Source: Pseudonocardia sp. MH-G8 (GTDB lineage Bacteria; Actinomycetota; Actinomycetes; Mycobacteriales; Pseudonocardiaceae). Taken from it: a stretch of DNA of 64,000 nt. Below, piece after piece: positions 16,965 through 26,800 of the stretch (the stretch's first letter is position 1; each line of letters begins with the position of its first letter). The position numbers and the translations under genes were made by a program. Location of the stretch: assembly GCF_002262885.1 (NCBI RefSeq), contig NZ_NKYF01000001.1:868001-932000 (forward strand), read 5' to 3'. Under the pieces are notes generated by a model. The model saw only the letters and a list, made by a program, of their open reading frames with translations, ran no database searches and had not been told where the DNA came from.

Positions 16965-18980
16965 ATGTGCTGCGATGACGACGGGAAACTGGGCCTTCCG
17001 CCCCCGGTGATCGAGATGCTCGCGCGGTACCGCCGGCTGCGTGACGAGCAGGGGTTCGGCTGGGGTGAGGACGCCCTGCCCGACTTCTTCCGCTGGGCCC
17101 GCTTCAGCGCGCTCGGACCGGCGTTCGCCGAGTTCGCCACGTCCGGCGACTGGTCGGCGGCGGTCCGCGCGGCGATCGGCACGCAGGTCCCCGCGGGCCT
17201 GGTCGTGGTGGCGGTCGCGGACGACGGCGGGCTCAGCGCCGACAGCGGCCCGCCCCGGCCCGCGATCCGCGGCACCGCCGTGGCGGTGGACGTGGTCCTC
17301 GACTCGACCGCCGGCTCCGACGAGGTGGTCACGGTGGCCGGGCAGGACATCCCCGTGGCAGCCGGCGGTACCGGCCTCGTCACCCTCGACCTCGACGCCG
17401 CCACCCCGGACATCACGATCCGCCACGCGGACGAGACGCTGGTCGTGACGGGCGTGCTCACCCCGACGCCCGCCGCGACGCTGCGCCTGACCGCACCGCA
17501 CGGCGCGCGCTGGTCCGTCACCGACACGACCGGCGGCGCCTGGTTCGCCGAGGGGGTGCCGCGCAAGTGGGACGCCCGCCACCGGCCGTTCTTCCACGCC
17601 GGCACGGTGGACGTCGCCGTCCCGGCCGCACCGCTGCACGTCGTGGCCGCCCGCGGGCTGGAGTTCGAGCGCCAGGAGTTCGACGTGTCGCCTGCGCCGG
17701 GCGGGACGGTCGAGGTGGAGTACCGGCCCGTCCGGCGCTTCGACCCGGCCGCGCAGGGCTGGTACGGCGGGGACATGCACGTGCACCTCAACTACAGCGG
17801 CGACCTCGTGCTCACGCCGGCCGACGCCGCCCGCATGCAGGTGGGCGAGGGCCTGCACCTGATGAACCTCGCGGCCGGGAACCTCGGCGGCTCGCTCGTG
17901 TACGACCGCGAGCTGCTGGAGTCGACGGCGGGAACGGACCTGTGGTCGGGCGGCTCGGGGGCCGAGCAGGTGGTGGCGCGGGCCGGCCTGGAGTACCGCA
18001 ACGACCTGCTCGGGCACGTGCACGGCCTCGGGCTCACCGCGATGCCGCCCGTGCTGCACACCGGCCACGAGGGCTCGGACCGGCCGTGGGACTGGCCGCC
18101 GAACAGCGTGGCGTGCGCGCACATGCAGGAACTCGGGGCCACCACCACCTACGCCCACCCCGTGTACTCCCCGCTGACCGATCCTGACGACCTCTACGGC
18201 CCGTACCGCAGCGTGGAGGCGCGCGAGCTGGTCGCCGACGCCGCGCTCGGGGTCGTGGACGCGATCGAGCTCGTGTCCTGCTTCGACGACCGGGGCGCGG
18301 TGGTCATGTACCACCGGCTGCTGTCCTGCGGGCTGCGCCTGTCGGCCGCCGCGGGCACCGACGCGTTCCTCTCCTTCGCCCACGGTCCTGGCGTCGCCTC
18401 CAACCCGCCCGGCTGGGGGCGGGTGTACGCGCAGCTCGGCGCCGAGCCCCTGTCGGTGGCGGCGTTCCAGGACGCCGTCCGGGCCGGGCGCACGGTCGTC
18501 ACGAACGGGCCGTGGCTCACGTTGGACGTCGACGGCCACGGTCCCGGCGCCGTGCTCCACCGCCGTCCCGGTGACCGGCTGGTGGTGCGGGCCCACCGGA
18601 GCGGCTCCGGCGTCGACCGGCTGGTGCTGCACGGCCCGGACGGCGAGCTCGCCGGCACCGGCGGGGACGTGCTCGGGCACGAGGTCGTCGTCGGCGAGGG
18701 CGGGCTGTGGCTCGCCGCGGCCGCGTACGGCGGCGACGACCCGCACACGCTCGGCGCGCCGGTCTTCGCCCACACCTCCCCCGTCTACGTCGACGTCGCC
18801 GGGCAACGGGTCGCGCGGTCCGACGCCGCCCGGTGGTGCCTCGGGCTGCTCGACCGGCTGCAGGCGCTCGCCACCGAGCACGGCCGCTTCGACCCGGATC
18901 GCCGGACGGAGCAGCTGGGCGACCTGACGGCGGTCATCGGCCGCGCGCGAGCGTTCTACGAGCGGGTCGCGGCGGCCTGA
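16965..18980 (+). CDS. CehA/McbA-type metallohydrolase
   Basis: A 671-residue protein whose C-terminal half belongs to the PHP-like CehA/McbA family of metal-dependent hydrolases. The motif DMHVHLNYSGD (Asp270, His272, His274) gives the first metal ligands; HTGHEGSD, TYAHPVYS and SAAAGTDAF supply further His and Asp positions. The N-terminal 260 residues look like beta-rich accessory domains. It is divergent from the phosphotriesterase-family operon across a gap of about 80 bp, which suggests shared regulation and a shared catabolic role. Characterised relatives cleave a carbamate ester, but that substrate cannot be assumed here. The gene ends one base from the nasA stop. Confidence 0.8.
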   Translation: MCCDDDGKLGLPPPVIEMLARYRRLRDEQGFGWGEDALPDFFRWARFSALGPAFAEFATSGDWSAAVRAAIGTQVPAGLVVVAVADDGGLSADSGPPRPAIRGTAVAVDVVLDSTAGSDEVVTVAGQDIPVAAGGTGLVTLDLDAATPDITIRHADETLVVTGVLTPTPAATLRLTAPHGARWSVTDTTGGAWFAEGVPRKWDARHRPFFHAGTVDVAVPAAPLHVVAARGLEFERQEFDVSPAPGGTVEVEYRPVRRFDPAAQGWYGGDMHVHLNYSGDLVLTPADAARMQVGEGLHLMNLAAGNLGGSLVYDRELLESTAGTDLWSGGSGAEQVVARAGLEYRNDLLGHVHGLGLTAMPPVLHTGHEGSDRPWDWPPNSVACAHMQELGATTTYAHPVYSPLTDPDDLYGPYRSVEARELVADAALGVVDAIELVSCFDDRGAVVMYHRLLSCGLRLSAAAGTDAFLSFAHGPGVASNPPGWGRVYAQLGAEPLSVAAFQDAVRAGRTVVTNGPWLTLDVDGHGPGAVLHRRPGDRLVVRAHRSGSGVDRLVLHGPDGELAGTGGDVLGHEVVVGEGGLWLAAAAYGGDDPHTLGAPVFAHTSPVYVDVAGQRVARSDAARWCLGLLDRLQALATEHGRFDPDRRTEQLGDLTAVIGRARAFYERVAAA

Positions 18981-18981
18981 A

Positions 18982-21051
18982 CTACACCGGTTCCAGGCGG
19001 ACCGCGCAGACCTTGAACTCCGGCATCCGGCTCACCGGGTCCAGCGCCGGGTTCGTCAGCAGGTTCGCGGCCTGCTCCGCACCGAAGTGGAACGGCAGGA
19101 ACACGGTGTCCAGCCGCATGCTCGGCACGCACCGCACCCGCGCCTGCGCCGCACCGCGCCGCGACACCACCCGCGCCCACTCGCCGTCGACCAGCCCGGC
19201 GCGGGCCGCGGTGTCCGGGTGCACCTCGACGAACGACTCCGGCACCACACCGGCCAGCTCCGCCACCCGCCGGGTCTGCGCGCCCGACTGGTAGTGCACC
19301 AGCACCCGCCCCGTCGTCGCCCGCAGCGGGTGCTCGGCGTCGGGCAGCTCGGCCGACGGCGTGTGGTCGACCGCCACCAGCCGCGCACGGCCGTCGGCGT
19401 GGGCGAACCGCTCGGTGAACAGGCGGGGCGTCCCCGGGTGGTCGGGCTCGGGGCAGGGCCAGTGCAGTGCCTCACCCGCATCGAGGCGGGCGTAGGAGAT
19501 GCCGGCGTAGTCGGCGATCCCACCCGCGGACGCCGCACGCAGCTCGTCGAACACGGTTTCGGCGTCCGCGGGGAACCCGTCGAACCCGAGCCGCTGCGCC
19601 AGGCCCGAGACGACCTCCAGGTCGGTGCGCACCCCCGGCGGTGGGTCGAGCGCCCGGCGCCGGCGCAGCACCCGGCCCTCGAGGTTGGTCATGGTGCCCT
19701 CCTCCTCGGCCCACTGGGCCACGGGGAGCACCACGTCGGCGGCCATCGCCGTCTCGCCGGGCAGGACGTCCGCCACGACGAGCAGGTCCAACGCCGCCAG
19801 CCGCTCGGCGACCGCACCGGCGTTCGGCGCGGACACGAGCACGTTCGAACCGAACACGAGCAAGGCCTTCGGACCGCCACTGCGACCGAGCGCGGCAAGC
19901 AGCTCCGTGGCGCTGCGACCGGCGCCGGGCAGGCTGTCCGGGTCCACGCCCCACACGCCGGCGACGTGCGCGCGGGCGGCCGGGTCGGTGATCGAGCGGT
20001 ACCCGGGCAGCTGGTCGGACTTCTGCCCGTGCTCGCGCCCGCCCTGCCCGTTGCCCTGGCCGGTGACGGTGCCGAAGCCCGAGCCGGGCCGGCCGGGCAG
20101 CCCCAGCGCGAGGGCGAGGTTGATCCACGCCGTGACCGTGTCGACGCCGTGCGCGTGCTGCTCGGCACCCCGTGCGGTGAGCACGTAGCGCCGCGTCGCG
20201 CCGGCGAGCCAGCCGACGACCGTGCGCATGTCCGCCGCCGGCACCCCGCACACCCGCTCGGCCCGCTCCGGCCACCACTGCGCGGCGAGCCGCCAGGCCT
20301 CGTCGAAACCGGTGGTGCGTTCGGTCAGGTACTCCGCGTCGAGGTGCCCGTCGGCCATCGCTGCGTGCAGCAGGCCCAGCGCCAGGACCAGGTCCGTGCC
20401 GGGCACCGGCTGCAGGTGCAGCCCGCCGGACGCGACCGCGCGCTCCGCCGTCGGCGTCCGCCGCGGGTCGACCACGACGAGCCGCGCCCCGCTCAGGTGC
20501 CCCATCAGCGGCGGCATGGTCTCGGCGAGGTTCGCGCCCGCCAGCAGCACGACCTCGGCGTCGTCCAGATCGGTGACGGGGAACGGCATCCCGCGGTCGA
20601 GGCCGAACGCCCGGTTGCCCGCCGCCGCGGCCGACGACATGCAGAAGCGGCCGTTGTAGTCGATCTGCGAGGTCCGCAACGCCACGCGGGCGAACTTGCC
20701 GAGCAGGTAGGCCTTCTCGTTGGTCAGCCCGCCCGCGCCGAACACCGCCACCGCGTCCGGCCCGTGCTCGGCCTGCAGCGCGCGGATCCGGTCGACGACG
20801 TGCCCGAGCGCCGCGTCCCACCCGACCGGCCCGAGCGGCGCCGCCCGGGCGGGGCGCACCAGCGGCGTCGTCAGCCGCTCGGGGTGGTGCAGCAGCGCCC
20901 CGGACGTCCAGCCCTTCTGGCACAGCCCGCCGCGGTTGGTCGGGAACTCACGGCCGTCCACCGCGCCGGTCCGGTCGACCCACTGGCCGCATTGCAGCGC
21001 GCAGTAGGGGCAGTGGGTGGCGACGCGCGGCGGCGCTGCGGCGACCGTCAT
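18982..21051 (-). CDS. nasA: Assimilatory nitrate reductase catalytic subunit
   Basis: A 689-residue molybdopterin oxidoreductase that reduces nitrate to nitrite in the cytoplasm. The N-terminus holds the four-cysteine [4Fe-4S] motif (CPYCALQC near residues 14-21, then GLCQKGW). Molybdopterin-binding regions follow (NYNGRFCMSS-like YNGRFCMSSAAAAGNRAFG, GRPGSGFGTVTGQGNGQGGRE) and the C-terminal dinucleotide-binding domain contains FLPFHFGAEQAANLLT. No C-terminal BFD domain is fused, so it needs a separate electron donor, which the NasB-like protein at 9237 could be. The ATG overlaps the narK stop (ATGA). The gene ends tail to tail with the CehA/McbA gene, leaving no room for a terminator. Confidence 0.94.
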   Translation of the reverse strand: MTVAAAPPRVATHCPYCALQCGQWVDRTGAVDGREFPTNRGGLCQKGWTSGALLHHPERLTTPLVRPARAAPLGPVGWDAALGHVVDRIRALQAEHGPDAVAVFGAGGLTNEKAYLLGKFARVALRTSQIDYNGRFCMSSAAAAGNRAFGLDRGMPFPVTDLDDAEVVLLAGANLAETMPPLMGHLSGARLVVVDPRRTPTAERAVASGGLHLQPVPGTDLVLALGLLHAAMADGHLDAEYLTERTTGFDEAWRLAAQWWPERAERVCGVPAADMRTVVGWLAGATRRYVLTARGAEQHAHGVDTVTAWINLALALGLPGRPGSGFGTVTGQGNGQGGREHGQKSDQLPGYRSITDPAARAHVAGVWGVDPDSLPGAGRSATELLAALGRSGGPKALLVFGSNVLVSAPNAGAVAERLAALDLLVVADVLPGETAMAADVVLPVAQWAEEEGTMTNLEGRVLRRRRALDPPPGVRTDLEVVSGLAQRLGFDGFPADAETVFDELRAASAGGIADYAGISYARLDAGEALHWPCPEPDHPGTPRLFTERFAHADGRARLVAVDHTPSAELPDAEHPLRATTGRVLVHYQSGAQTRRVAELAGVVPESFVEVHPDTAARAGLVDGEWARVVSRRGAAQARVRCVPSMRLDTVFLPFHFGAEQAANLLTNPALDPVSRMPEFKVCAVRLEPV

Positions 21052-22421
21052 ACGCCCGCGTGCGCATGCACGGCCCCAGCGGGCGCCGGCCGCAGGTAGA
21101 CGACGTAGGTCACCACGACGCACACCACGTAGAAGGCGAGGAACGACCAGAACGCGGGGTCCCCCGAACCGGCGGAGAGGAACGCCTGGCGGAACGCGAG
21201 GTTGATGAACAGCCCGCCCAACGCCCCGACCGCACCGGCGATGCCGATGACCGCACCCGAGATCCGGCGGGCGCGCAGCAGCGCCGCCCGCTCGTCCGCC
21301 CCGTCCGCGACCGCTGCCTGCGCCTGGCCGCGGAAGATCGCCGGGATCATCTTGTACGTCGAGCCGTTGCCGAGCCCGGTCAGCGCGAACAGCACCACGA
21401 ACCCCGCGGTGAACAGCGCCAGCGAGCCGATGGCCGAAGCCGCGATCACCACGCCGGTGGCGAGGCCCATCGCGATGAAGTTCCAGAAGGTCACCCGTGC
21501 CCCGCCGAGGGCGTCGGCGAGCTTGCCCCCGTACGGCCGGATCAACGAGCCGAGCAGCGGGCCGATGAACGTGACCGCCGCGGCCTCCAGCGGCGTGCGC
21601 CCGAACTGGTTCTGCAGCACGAGCCCGAACGCGAAGCTGTAGCCGATGAACGATCCGAACGTACCGATGTAGAGCAACGACATCACCCAGGTCTGCGGCT
21701 CCCGCACCGACTCCCGGAAGGCACCGGTGTCGCCCGTGACCGAGGACAGGTTGTCCATCTTCAGCGCGGCGAGCACCGCGGCGACCACGATCAGCGGGAT
21801 GTAGACACCCAGCAGGATCCGCGGCGCGCCCGTCCCGGCCGTCGCGATGATCAGCAGGCCGACCAGCTGGACCACCGGCACGCCGATGTTGCCCCCGCCC
21901 GCGTTCAGCCCCAGCGCCCAGCCCTTGCGGGCCTCGGGGAAGAACGCGTTGATGTTCGCCATCGACGACGCGAAGTTGCCGCCGCCGACGCCGCCGACCG
22001 CCGCGACGAGCACGAACGTCGCGAACGACGTGCCGGGCTGCATGACGAACCCGGCGAGGACCGTCGGCACCAGCAGCATCAGGGCGCTGGCGATCGTCCA
22101 GTTCCGGCCGCCGAAGCGCGCCACCGCGAACGTGTAGGGCAGCCGCAGCACCGCCCCGACCAACGTCGGCACCGAGACGAGGACGAACTTCCCCGCCGCG
22201 TCGATGCCGTACTCGGGCCCCATGAACAGCACGAGGACCGACCACATCGTCCAGATCGAGAACCCGATGTGCTCGCTGACGATGGAGAACCACAGGTTGC
22301 GGTTCGCGATCTTCGCGCCGGTCCGCTCCCAGAAGCCCTGGTCCTCGGGGTCCCAGTGGTCGATCCAGCGCCCGCGCAGCAGGGAGCGCGTGGGAGGTGC
22401 GTCTGGTGCCGTCGTCGTCAC
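21048..22421 (-). CDS. narK: Nitrate/nitrite transporter, NNP family
   Basis: A 457-residue major-facilitator protein with about twelve membrane segments. The nitrate signatures are clear: GGVGGGNFASSMANINAFFP in the fifth helix region with AGGGNIGVP following, and a glycine-rich repeat in the second half. It starts with GTG after an AGGAGG-like site and overlaps nasA by ATGA. The pair supplies cytoplasmic nitrate and reduces it to nitrite for NirBD. The N-terminal stretch WIDHWDPEDQGFWERTG is typical of actinobacterial NarK proteins. Candidate GlnR half-sites sit 48 bp upstream. Confidence 0.94.
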   Translation of the reverse strand: MTTTAPDAPPTRSLLRGRWIDHWDPEDQGFWERTGAKIANRNLWFSIVSEHIGFSIWTMWSVLVLFMGPEYGIDAAGKFVLVSVPTLVGAVLRLPYTFAVARFGGRNWTIASALMLLVPTVLAGFVMQPGTSFATFVLVAAVGGVGGGNFASSMANINAFFPEARKGWALGLNAGGGNIGVPVVQLVGLLIIATAGTGAPRILLGVYIPLIVVAAVLAALKMDNLSSVTGDTGAFRESVREPQTWVMSLLYIGTFGSFIGYSFAFGLVLQNQFGRTPLEAAAVTFIGPLLGSLIRPYGGKLADALGGARVTFWNFIAMGLATGVVIAASAIGSLALFTAGFVVLFALTGLGNGSTYKMIPAIFRGQAQAAVADGADERAALLRARRISGAVIGIAGAVGALGGLFINLAFRQAFLSAGSGDPAFWSFLAFYVVCVVVTYVVYLRPAPAGAVHAHAGV

Positions 22422-22468
22422 GCCGGTCCTCCTGGTTCGTCGGTCCGGAGCGACGCTAGGAGGAGCCC

Positions 22469-22495
22469 GTTACCAGGTTGTCGGTTCGATGTGAC
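22469..22495 (-). promoter_or_regulatory. Candidate GlnR box upstream of narK-nasA
   Basis: On the minus strand the order is GTCAC, six bases, CCGAC, six bases, GTAAC: three five-base elements on an exact 11-bp repeat, the spacing of GlnR boxes in actinobacteria. The outer two match the GTnAC half-site; the middle one matches poorly. A direct role in nitrogen control is inferred from the genes downstream and the NnaR gene nearby. Confidence 0.45.
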
Positions 22496-22569
22496 GGGGA
22501 CGAAAAGTGGCCCTCACGGGCGAGGTCCTCGACGGGTGAGCCCGGCCCACGCCACATCCGCCGGCACCG

Positions 22570-22636
22570 CGACTCGCGGAAGGTGAGGCCCCCACCCCGC
22601 GAGTCGGGGTCTGGGTGCACGCAAGTCGCGGTCTGG
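22570..22636. repeat. Palindromic element related to the one behind corA
   Basis: The segment begins CGCGACTCGCGGAAGG and continues with CCCGCGAGTCGGGGTCTGGG to GCAAGTCGCGG. The right arm matches the right arm of the 87-bp inverted repeat at 51272-51358, while the left arm is shortened. It lies in the 316-bp gap between narK and the TIGR02569 gene; apart from this element and the narK promoter I see nothing else in the gap. Confidence 0.6.
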
Positions 22637-22737
22637 GCGCCTATGGATGCGCGCGAAAAGCGGCGTGATCATCGCTTCGGTGCGCCGACGGCGAGATCCC
22701 GCCGTTCGTGCACCGGAGCGGTGATCATGCAGGCGAC

Positions 22738-23559
22738 CTACAGGAGCGGGCCGATCGCACCCGCCGCACGCTGCAGCCCGGCCAGGGTCTGCGGTGAGGC
22801 CTCGGAGTGCTGGGCGTGCAGGGCGACGCGGTGCAGCAGCGCGCGCAGGAGCACCTGCGGCCACTCCTCGAGGTGCGTCCACCGGTGGGGCAGCCCTTCG
22901 TCGGCCCCGCCCCACGCCAGCGCATCGACGACGATCACAGCCGCGGCCCACTGGGCCGGCCGCCAGCACGGGACGAGATCGATCAGCGCCGGGACGCCGT
23001 GCTCGTCGAACAGGACGGCCCCGAACAGCTCGGGATGCACCAGCTGCGGAACGAGCTGGATCGGTTTGCGGAACTCGGCGAGCTGCGTGTACAGCTCACC
23101 CCCGGTAGCCGGGTCGAGCGTGAGACGCCGCTCGCCGAACGCCCCGGCAGCGGAGCGGGTGAGCAGGTCGTCCCGGTCGTCGAGGAGCCGCGGTCGCGAG
23201 ACCGCCGTGGTGGCCGCGTGCAGCCGCACCGACGCCTCGATCACCTCGTCGTACCGAGGCTCCACGAACCCGGGGATGAACCGGCAGGCCGCCCAACCGC
23301 CGACGACCCAGCGCCCGTCGGAGGAGCGCAGCGGCCGCGCGAGATTCACCCCGTCGACCTCCAGGCCGTCGAGCACGGCGGCGGACCACGCGGCGACGAC
23401 GTTGTCCGGAACGGGACGGACGAGCACGTCGCCGCAATGCCAGGCACGCCGCCCGGCCCACACGACCGGCCGCGGTTCGACGTCGTTCACGCCGAACGCG
23501 GTGCGGACGTGCGCGGGCAAGGTGGCCCCGGCGGACGACAGAGCGGGCGCAGCGGTCAC
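22738..23559 (-). CDS. Actinobacterial TIGR02569-type protein, kinase-like fold
   Basis: This 273-residue protein resembles the actinobacterial family TIGR02569, of unknown function, found beside moeZ in mycobacteria (probably Rv3205c). The middle and end look like an aminoglycoside-phosphotransferase fold: the segment LVHPELFGAVLFD followed by ALIDLVPCWRPAQWA aligns with the catalytic loop and DFG-like region. The catalytic Asp and Asn of that loop are not there, so it is probably a pseudokinase or binding protein. The GTG at 23559 opens VTAAPALSSAG; longer starts would run into sequence with no conservation that I can see. The 270 bp between it and the Ser/Asp-repeat gene show no gene. Confidence 0.7.
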   Translation of the reverse strand: MTAAPALSSAGATLPAHVRTAFGVNDVEPRPVVWAGRRAWHCGDVLVRPVPDNVVAAWSAAVLDGLEVDGVNLARPLRSSDGRWVVGGWAACRFIPGFVEPRYDEVIEASVRLHAATTAVSRPRLLDDRDDLLTRSAAGAFGERRLTLDPATGGELYTQLAEFRKPIQLVPQLVHPELFGAVLFDEHGVPALIDLVPCWRPAQWAAAVIVVDALAWGGADEGLPHRWTHLEEWPQVLLRALLHRVALHAQHSEASPQTLAGLQRAAGAIGPLL

Positions 23560-23829
23560 GACACCGCACGCTACCTGCGCGCGGTCGGTCTTCCGGGCAA
23601 CCACGCGGGGCGCGTCGCGGCACCGCGCGATCGTGCGGTGCCGCCGCCCATGATCACTGACCGTCGCGATTCCGGCCACCCCGCCGTCCCATGATCGCCA
23701 TCAGGGACGCGACCCGTCACCGTCGCACCGGTTCACACCCGGAACGACCACTGTTCGCAGTCGCCGGGGGTGTCGGACCGCTGCTCGCGCCCGATGGAGG
23801 TTCTCGTCCGGGGCGTTCCGGTCGCCGAT

Positions 23830-26800
23830 CTAGTCGTCGTCCGAGCCGGAATCGCCGCCGTCGTCGGAGTCCCCGCCGTCATCGGAGTCCCCGCCGTCGT
23901 CCGAATCCCCGCCGTCGTCCGAATCCCCGCCGTCATCGGAGTCCCCACTGTCGTCGGAGTCCCCACTGTCGTCGGAGTCACCACTGTCGTCGGAGTCACC
24001 GCTATCGCCGGAATCATCACCGCCGCCGGAGTCGTCCCTGTCACGGGAGTCATCGCCGGAGTCATCCTCCTTGGAGTCCCGGTCACCGTCGGAGTCCCGG
24101 TCACCGTCGGAGTCCCGATCACCGTCGGAGTCCCGATCACCGTCCGACTCCCGATCACCGTCCGACTCCCGATCACCGTCCGACTCCCGATCACCGTCCG
24201 ACTCCCGATCACCGTCGGAGCCCCGATCACCGTCGGAGCCGTCCTCGTTCTCGGGAGCGCGTTCGCTGTCCGAGTCACGGTCGCTGTCCGAGTCACGGTC
24301 CTGCGCCTCCTCGGAATCCCGAGCGCCGCCGGACCGCCCATCGTCGTCGGTGTCCTCGGCGTCCTCCTCCCGACCAGAGCCCTCGGCGTCGGAGTCGTCC
24401 GCATCACGCTCGGAGGCCGACGAGGAGCGGTCCGACCGGTCGTCCGAGTCACGGCCTTCCGAGTCACGGTCGCCCGAGTCACGGTCGCCCGAGTCACGGC
24501 CTTCCGAATCACGGTCGCCCGAATCGCGGTCGTCGTCCGCGCGGTCCAACGCCTCCCAGACGGCCGCCTCCACAGCCTCGTCGTCCCACGACGACCAGTC
24601 CCCGGAGTCATCGCCGGAGTCATCGCCGGACTCGTCACCGGACTCATCGCCGGACTCATCGCCGGAGTCCCTCTCCCGCGGGTCGTCGTCGGCATCGCGC
24701 GACCCGGAGCGCTCGTCCCCGTCCGAGGCATCCTGCGCGTCGTCGTCGTCGGAGTCGTCGCTCTGCTCCGCTGCGACCTGCAACAGGGAGCCGATCCCCC
24801 AGCCGTCGTCACCGTCGAGCGCGTCGAGGGCCGCCTCTACCGCCTCCTCGTCGGAGTCCCGCGAGTCCGAGCCGCCCGAACGGTCTCCTCCGGACGAGCT
24901 GTCCCGGTCGGAACCCCTTTCCCGGGAGTCGTCGCTGTGGCGGCCCTCCGCGTTGTCGGAACGGTCGGCGTTCCGCGCGCCCTTCGGGTCCTCCTCGCGG
25001 TCGTCCTTGCTCTCGTCCTCGCGGCGGTCCTTGCTCTCGTCCTTGTTCTCCTTGCTCTCCTTGCTCTCGTCCTTGCCACCGGCACCGTCATCGTCACGAT
25101 CCCCGGGCAGGGCATCGTCCACGACCTCGACCACACCGGTGAGAACACCGCCCGGTCGCGACGACTCCGATCCGCCCCGGTCGTCCCGGTCCTCCCGGTC
25201 GTCCCGGTCGCTTCGGTCGTCCTGGTCGCTTCGGTCGCCCCGGTCGTCCCGGTCGGAGCCGCTGTCGTCGTCGCCCCTGTCGCCGCCGTTCCCGCCGCCG
25301 CCGTTCCCGCCGCCGCCCCCACGACCGTCCCGGTCATCGTCCGACGACCCACCGTCCCCTCCGCCACCGGTGAGCAGGCCTCCGACGGCGTCGACCACGC
25401 CACCGACCGGGCCGCCGGAGTCGTCCCGGTCGCCGCTGCCGCCTTCCTCCTGCTCCTGCTCCTGCCCGGAGGACCCGCGGTCAGCGTCCCGATCGCGATC
25501 GGGACCACCCTCGTCACGGTCCCGCCCGCCGCCCAGCACATCCCCCAGCCCGCCTACGGCGTCCCCGATCGAGCCGCCCGGATCGTCACGCCCGGAGTCG
25601 GGACCACGGGAGTCAGGACGGCCGGTGTCGGGACCGTCAGCGCCGGGACCGTCAGGGCCGCGACCGCCAGAGCCGGGAGCGTCAGAGCCGGGAGCGCTCG
25701 AATCGGGAGCGCCGGCCTCAGGACCACCGGAGTTGCGCTCGTCGCCGCCGGGAAGGGCGTCGACGACGTCGTCCAACGGACCTCGGTCCGGTGCGCCGGC
25801 CCGTCCCGGCCCGTCCCCGTCCCGGTCGGGAGAGGACGGCTCTCGAGCATCGGCGGCGCCTTCGTCGGGCTCGGCGTCCCGCCCGCCCGGGCCCCGGTCG
25901 CCGTCCGCCGGGCCGTCGTTCCCACCGCGGAGCGCCTCGTCGATCGGACCGAGGACGTCGCCGAGCGGACCGCTGTCACGCTCGGGGTCCGGCTCGGCGC
26001 CATCGGCGAGCACCGAGGGACCGTCCGGCTCGTCGGCGTCGGCGCGCGGATCGGGCTCGTCACGGTGCTCCGCGGCCTCGTCGCCGGGGCCACGGGGGTC
26101 GGGTGGCGCGCCGTTGGACGTGTCCTGCCGCTCCTGGCCCTCCTCCTGCTCGTCACGCGCGAGGACATCCGGCAGATCGGGCGGGCCGCCGTGCTCGTCG
26201 TCGGGCTCGTCGCCGTCGGCCTCGTCGCGATCGGGCTCGTCGCCGTCGGACTCGTCGCGATCGGCCTCGTCGCGATCGGACTCGTCGCGATCGGCCTCGT
26301 CGCGATCGGCCTCATCACCGTCGGACTCGTCACGACCGGCGCCGTCGGAGTCACCTGAGCCGTCCGAGTCCTTGCCGTCGGACTCGTCGTCGCCGTCGGA
26401 ACCCCCGCTCTCGACGACCTCGAGCACGCGCTCGCGAACCTCGGCGGTCTCCTCACCGTCGTCGGGCAGGGGGGCGCGCACCGCGTTGTCGACCCCGCGC
26501 TCCAGGTTCTCCAGCTCCGTGCGCCGCGCCTCGCGTTGCCGCAGCCGCAGATCGCGTTGCTCGTCGAGCGCCGCGATCTCGGCGGCCTGCTGGGGGGTCG
26601 GACGCTTGGCGGGGACGTCTTCCAAGGCCTCCTCGACGGCCTGCAGGTGCCGCTCGGTGAGCTGCAGGTCCGCCCGGACGCGATCGAGGGAGCGGTAGGT
26701 GTCGATCTGGGACTGCAGCGTGGCCTTGCGCCGCTCGAGCAGCCCCTTGCGGGCGTGCAGGTCCTCGACCGCGGGCGGCGCCTCGGCCCGCTGCTCCTCG

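Noticed and set aside
24069..24240. Short regular repeats that might be a CRISPR array
   Set aside because: The 18-bp units are in frame, have no unique spacers and encode the ESDGDR repeat of a protein. No cas genes are nearby; the RecB-like nuclease at 44759 is far away and is a common stand-alone protein.
23770..26698. Long plus-strand frames opposite the Ser/Asp-repeat gene
   Set aside because: They read as Val-Gly-Ile or Ser-Arg-Pro repeats that mirror the repeats of the minus-strand gene. They have no ribosome-binding site, and the minus-strand frame alone has an ordered N-terminus with a zinc finger and membrane helix.
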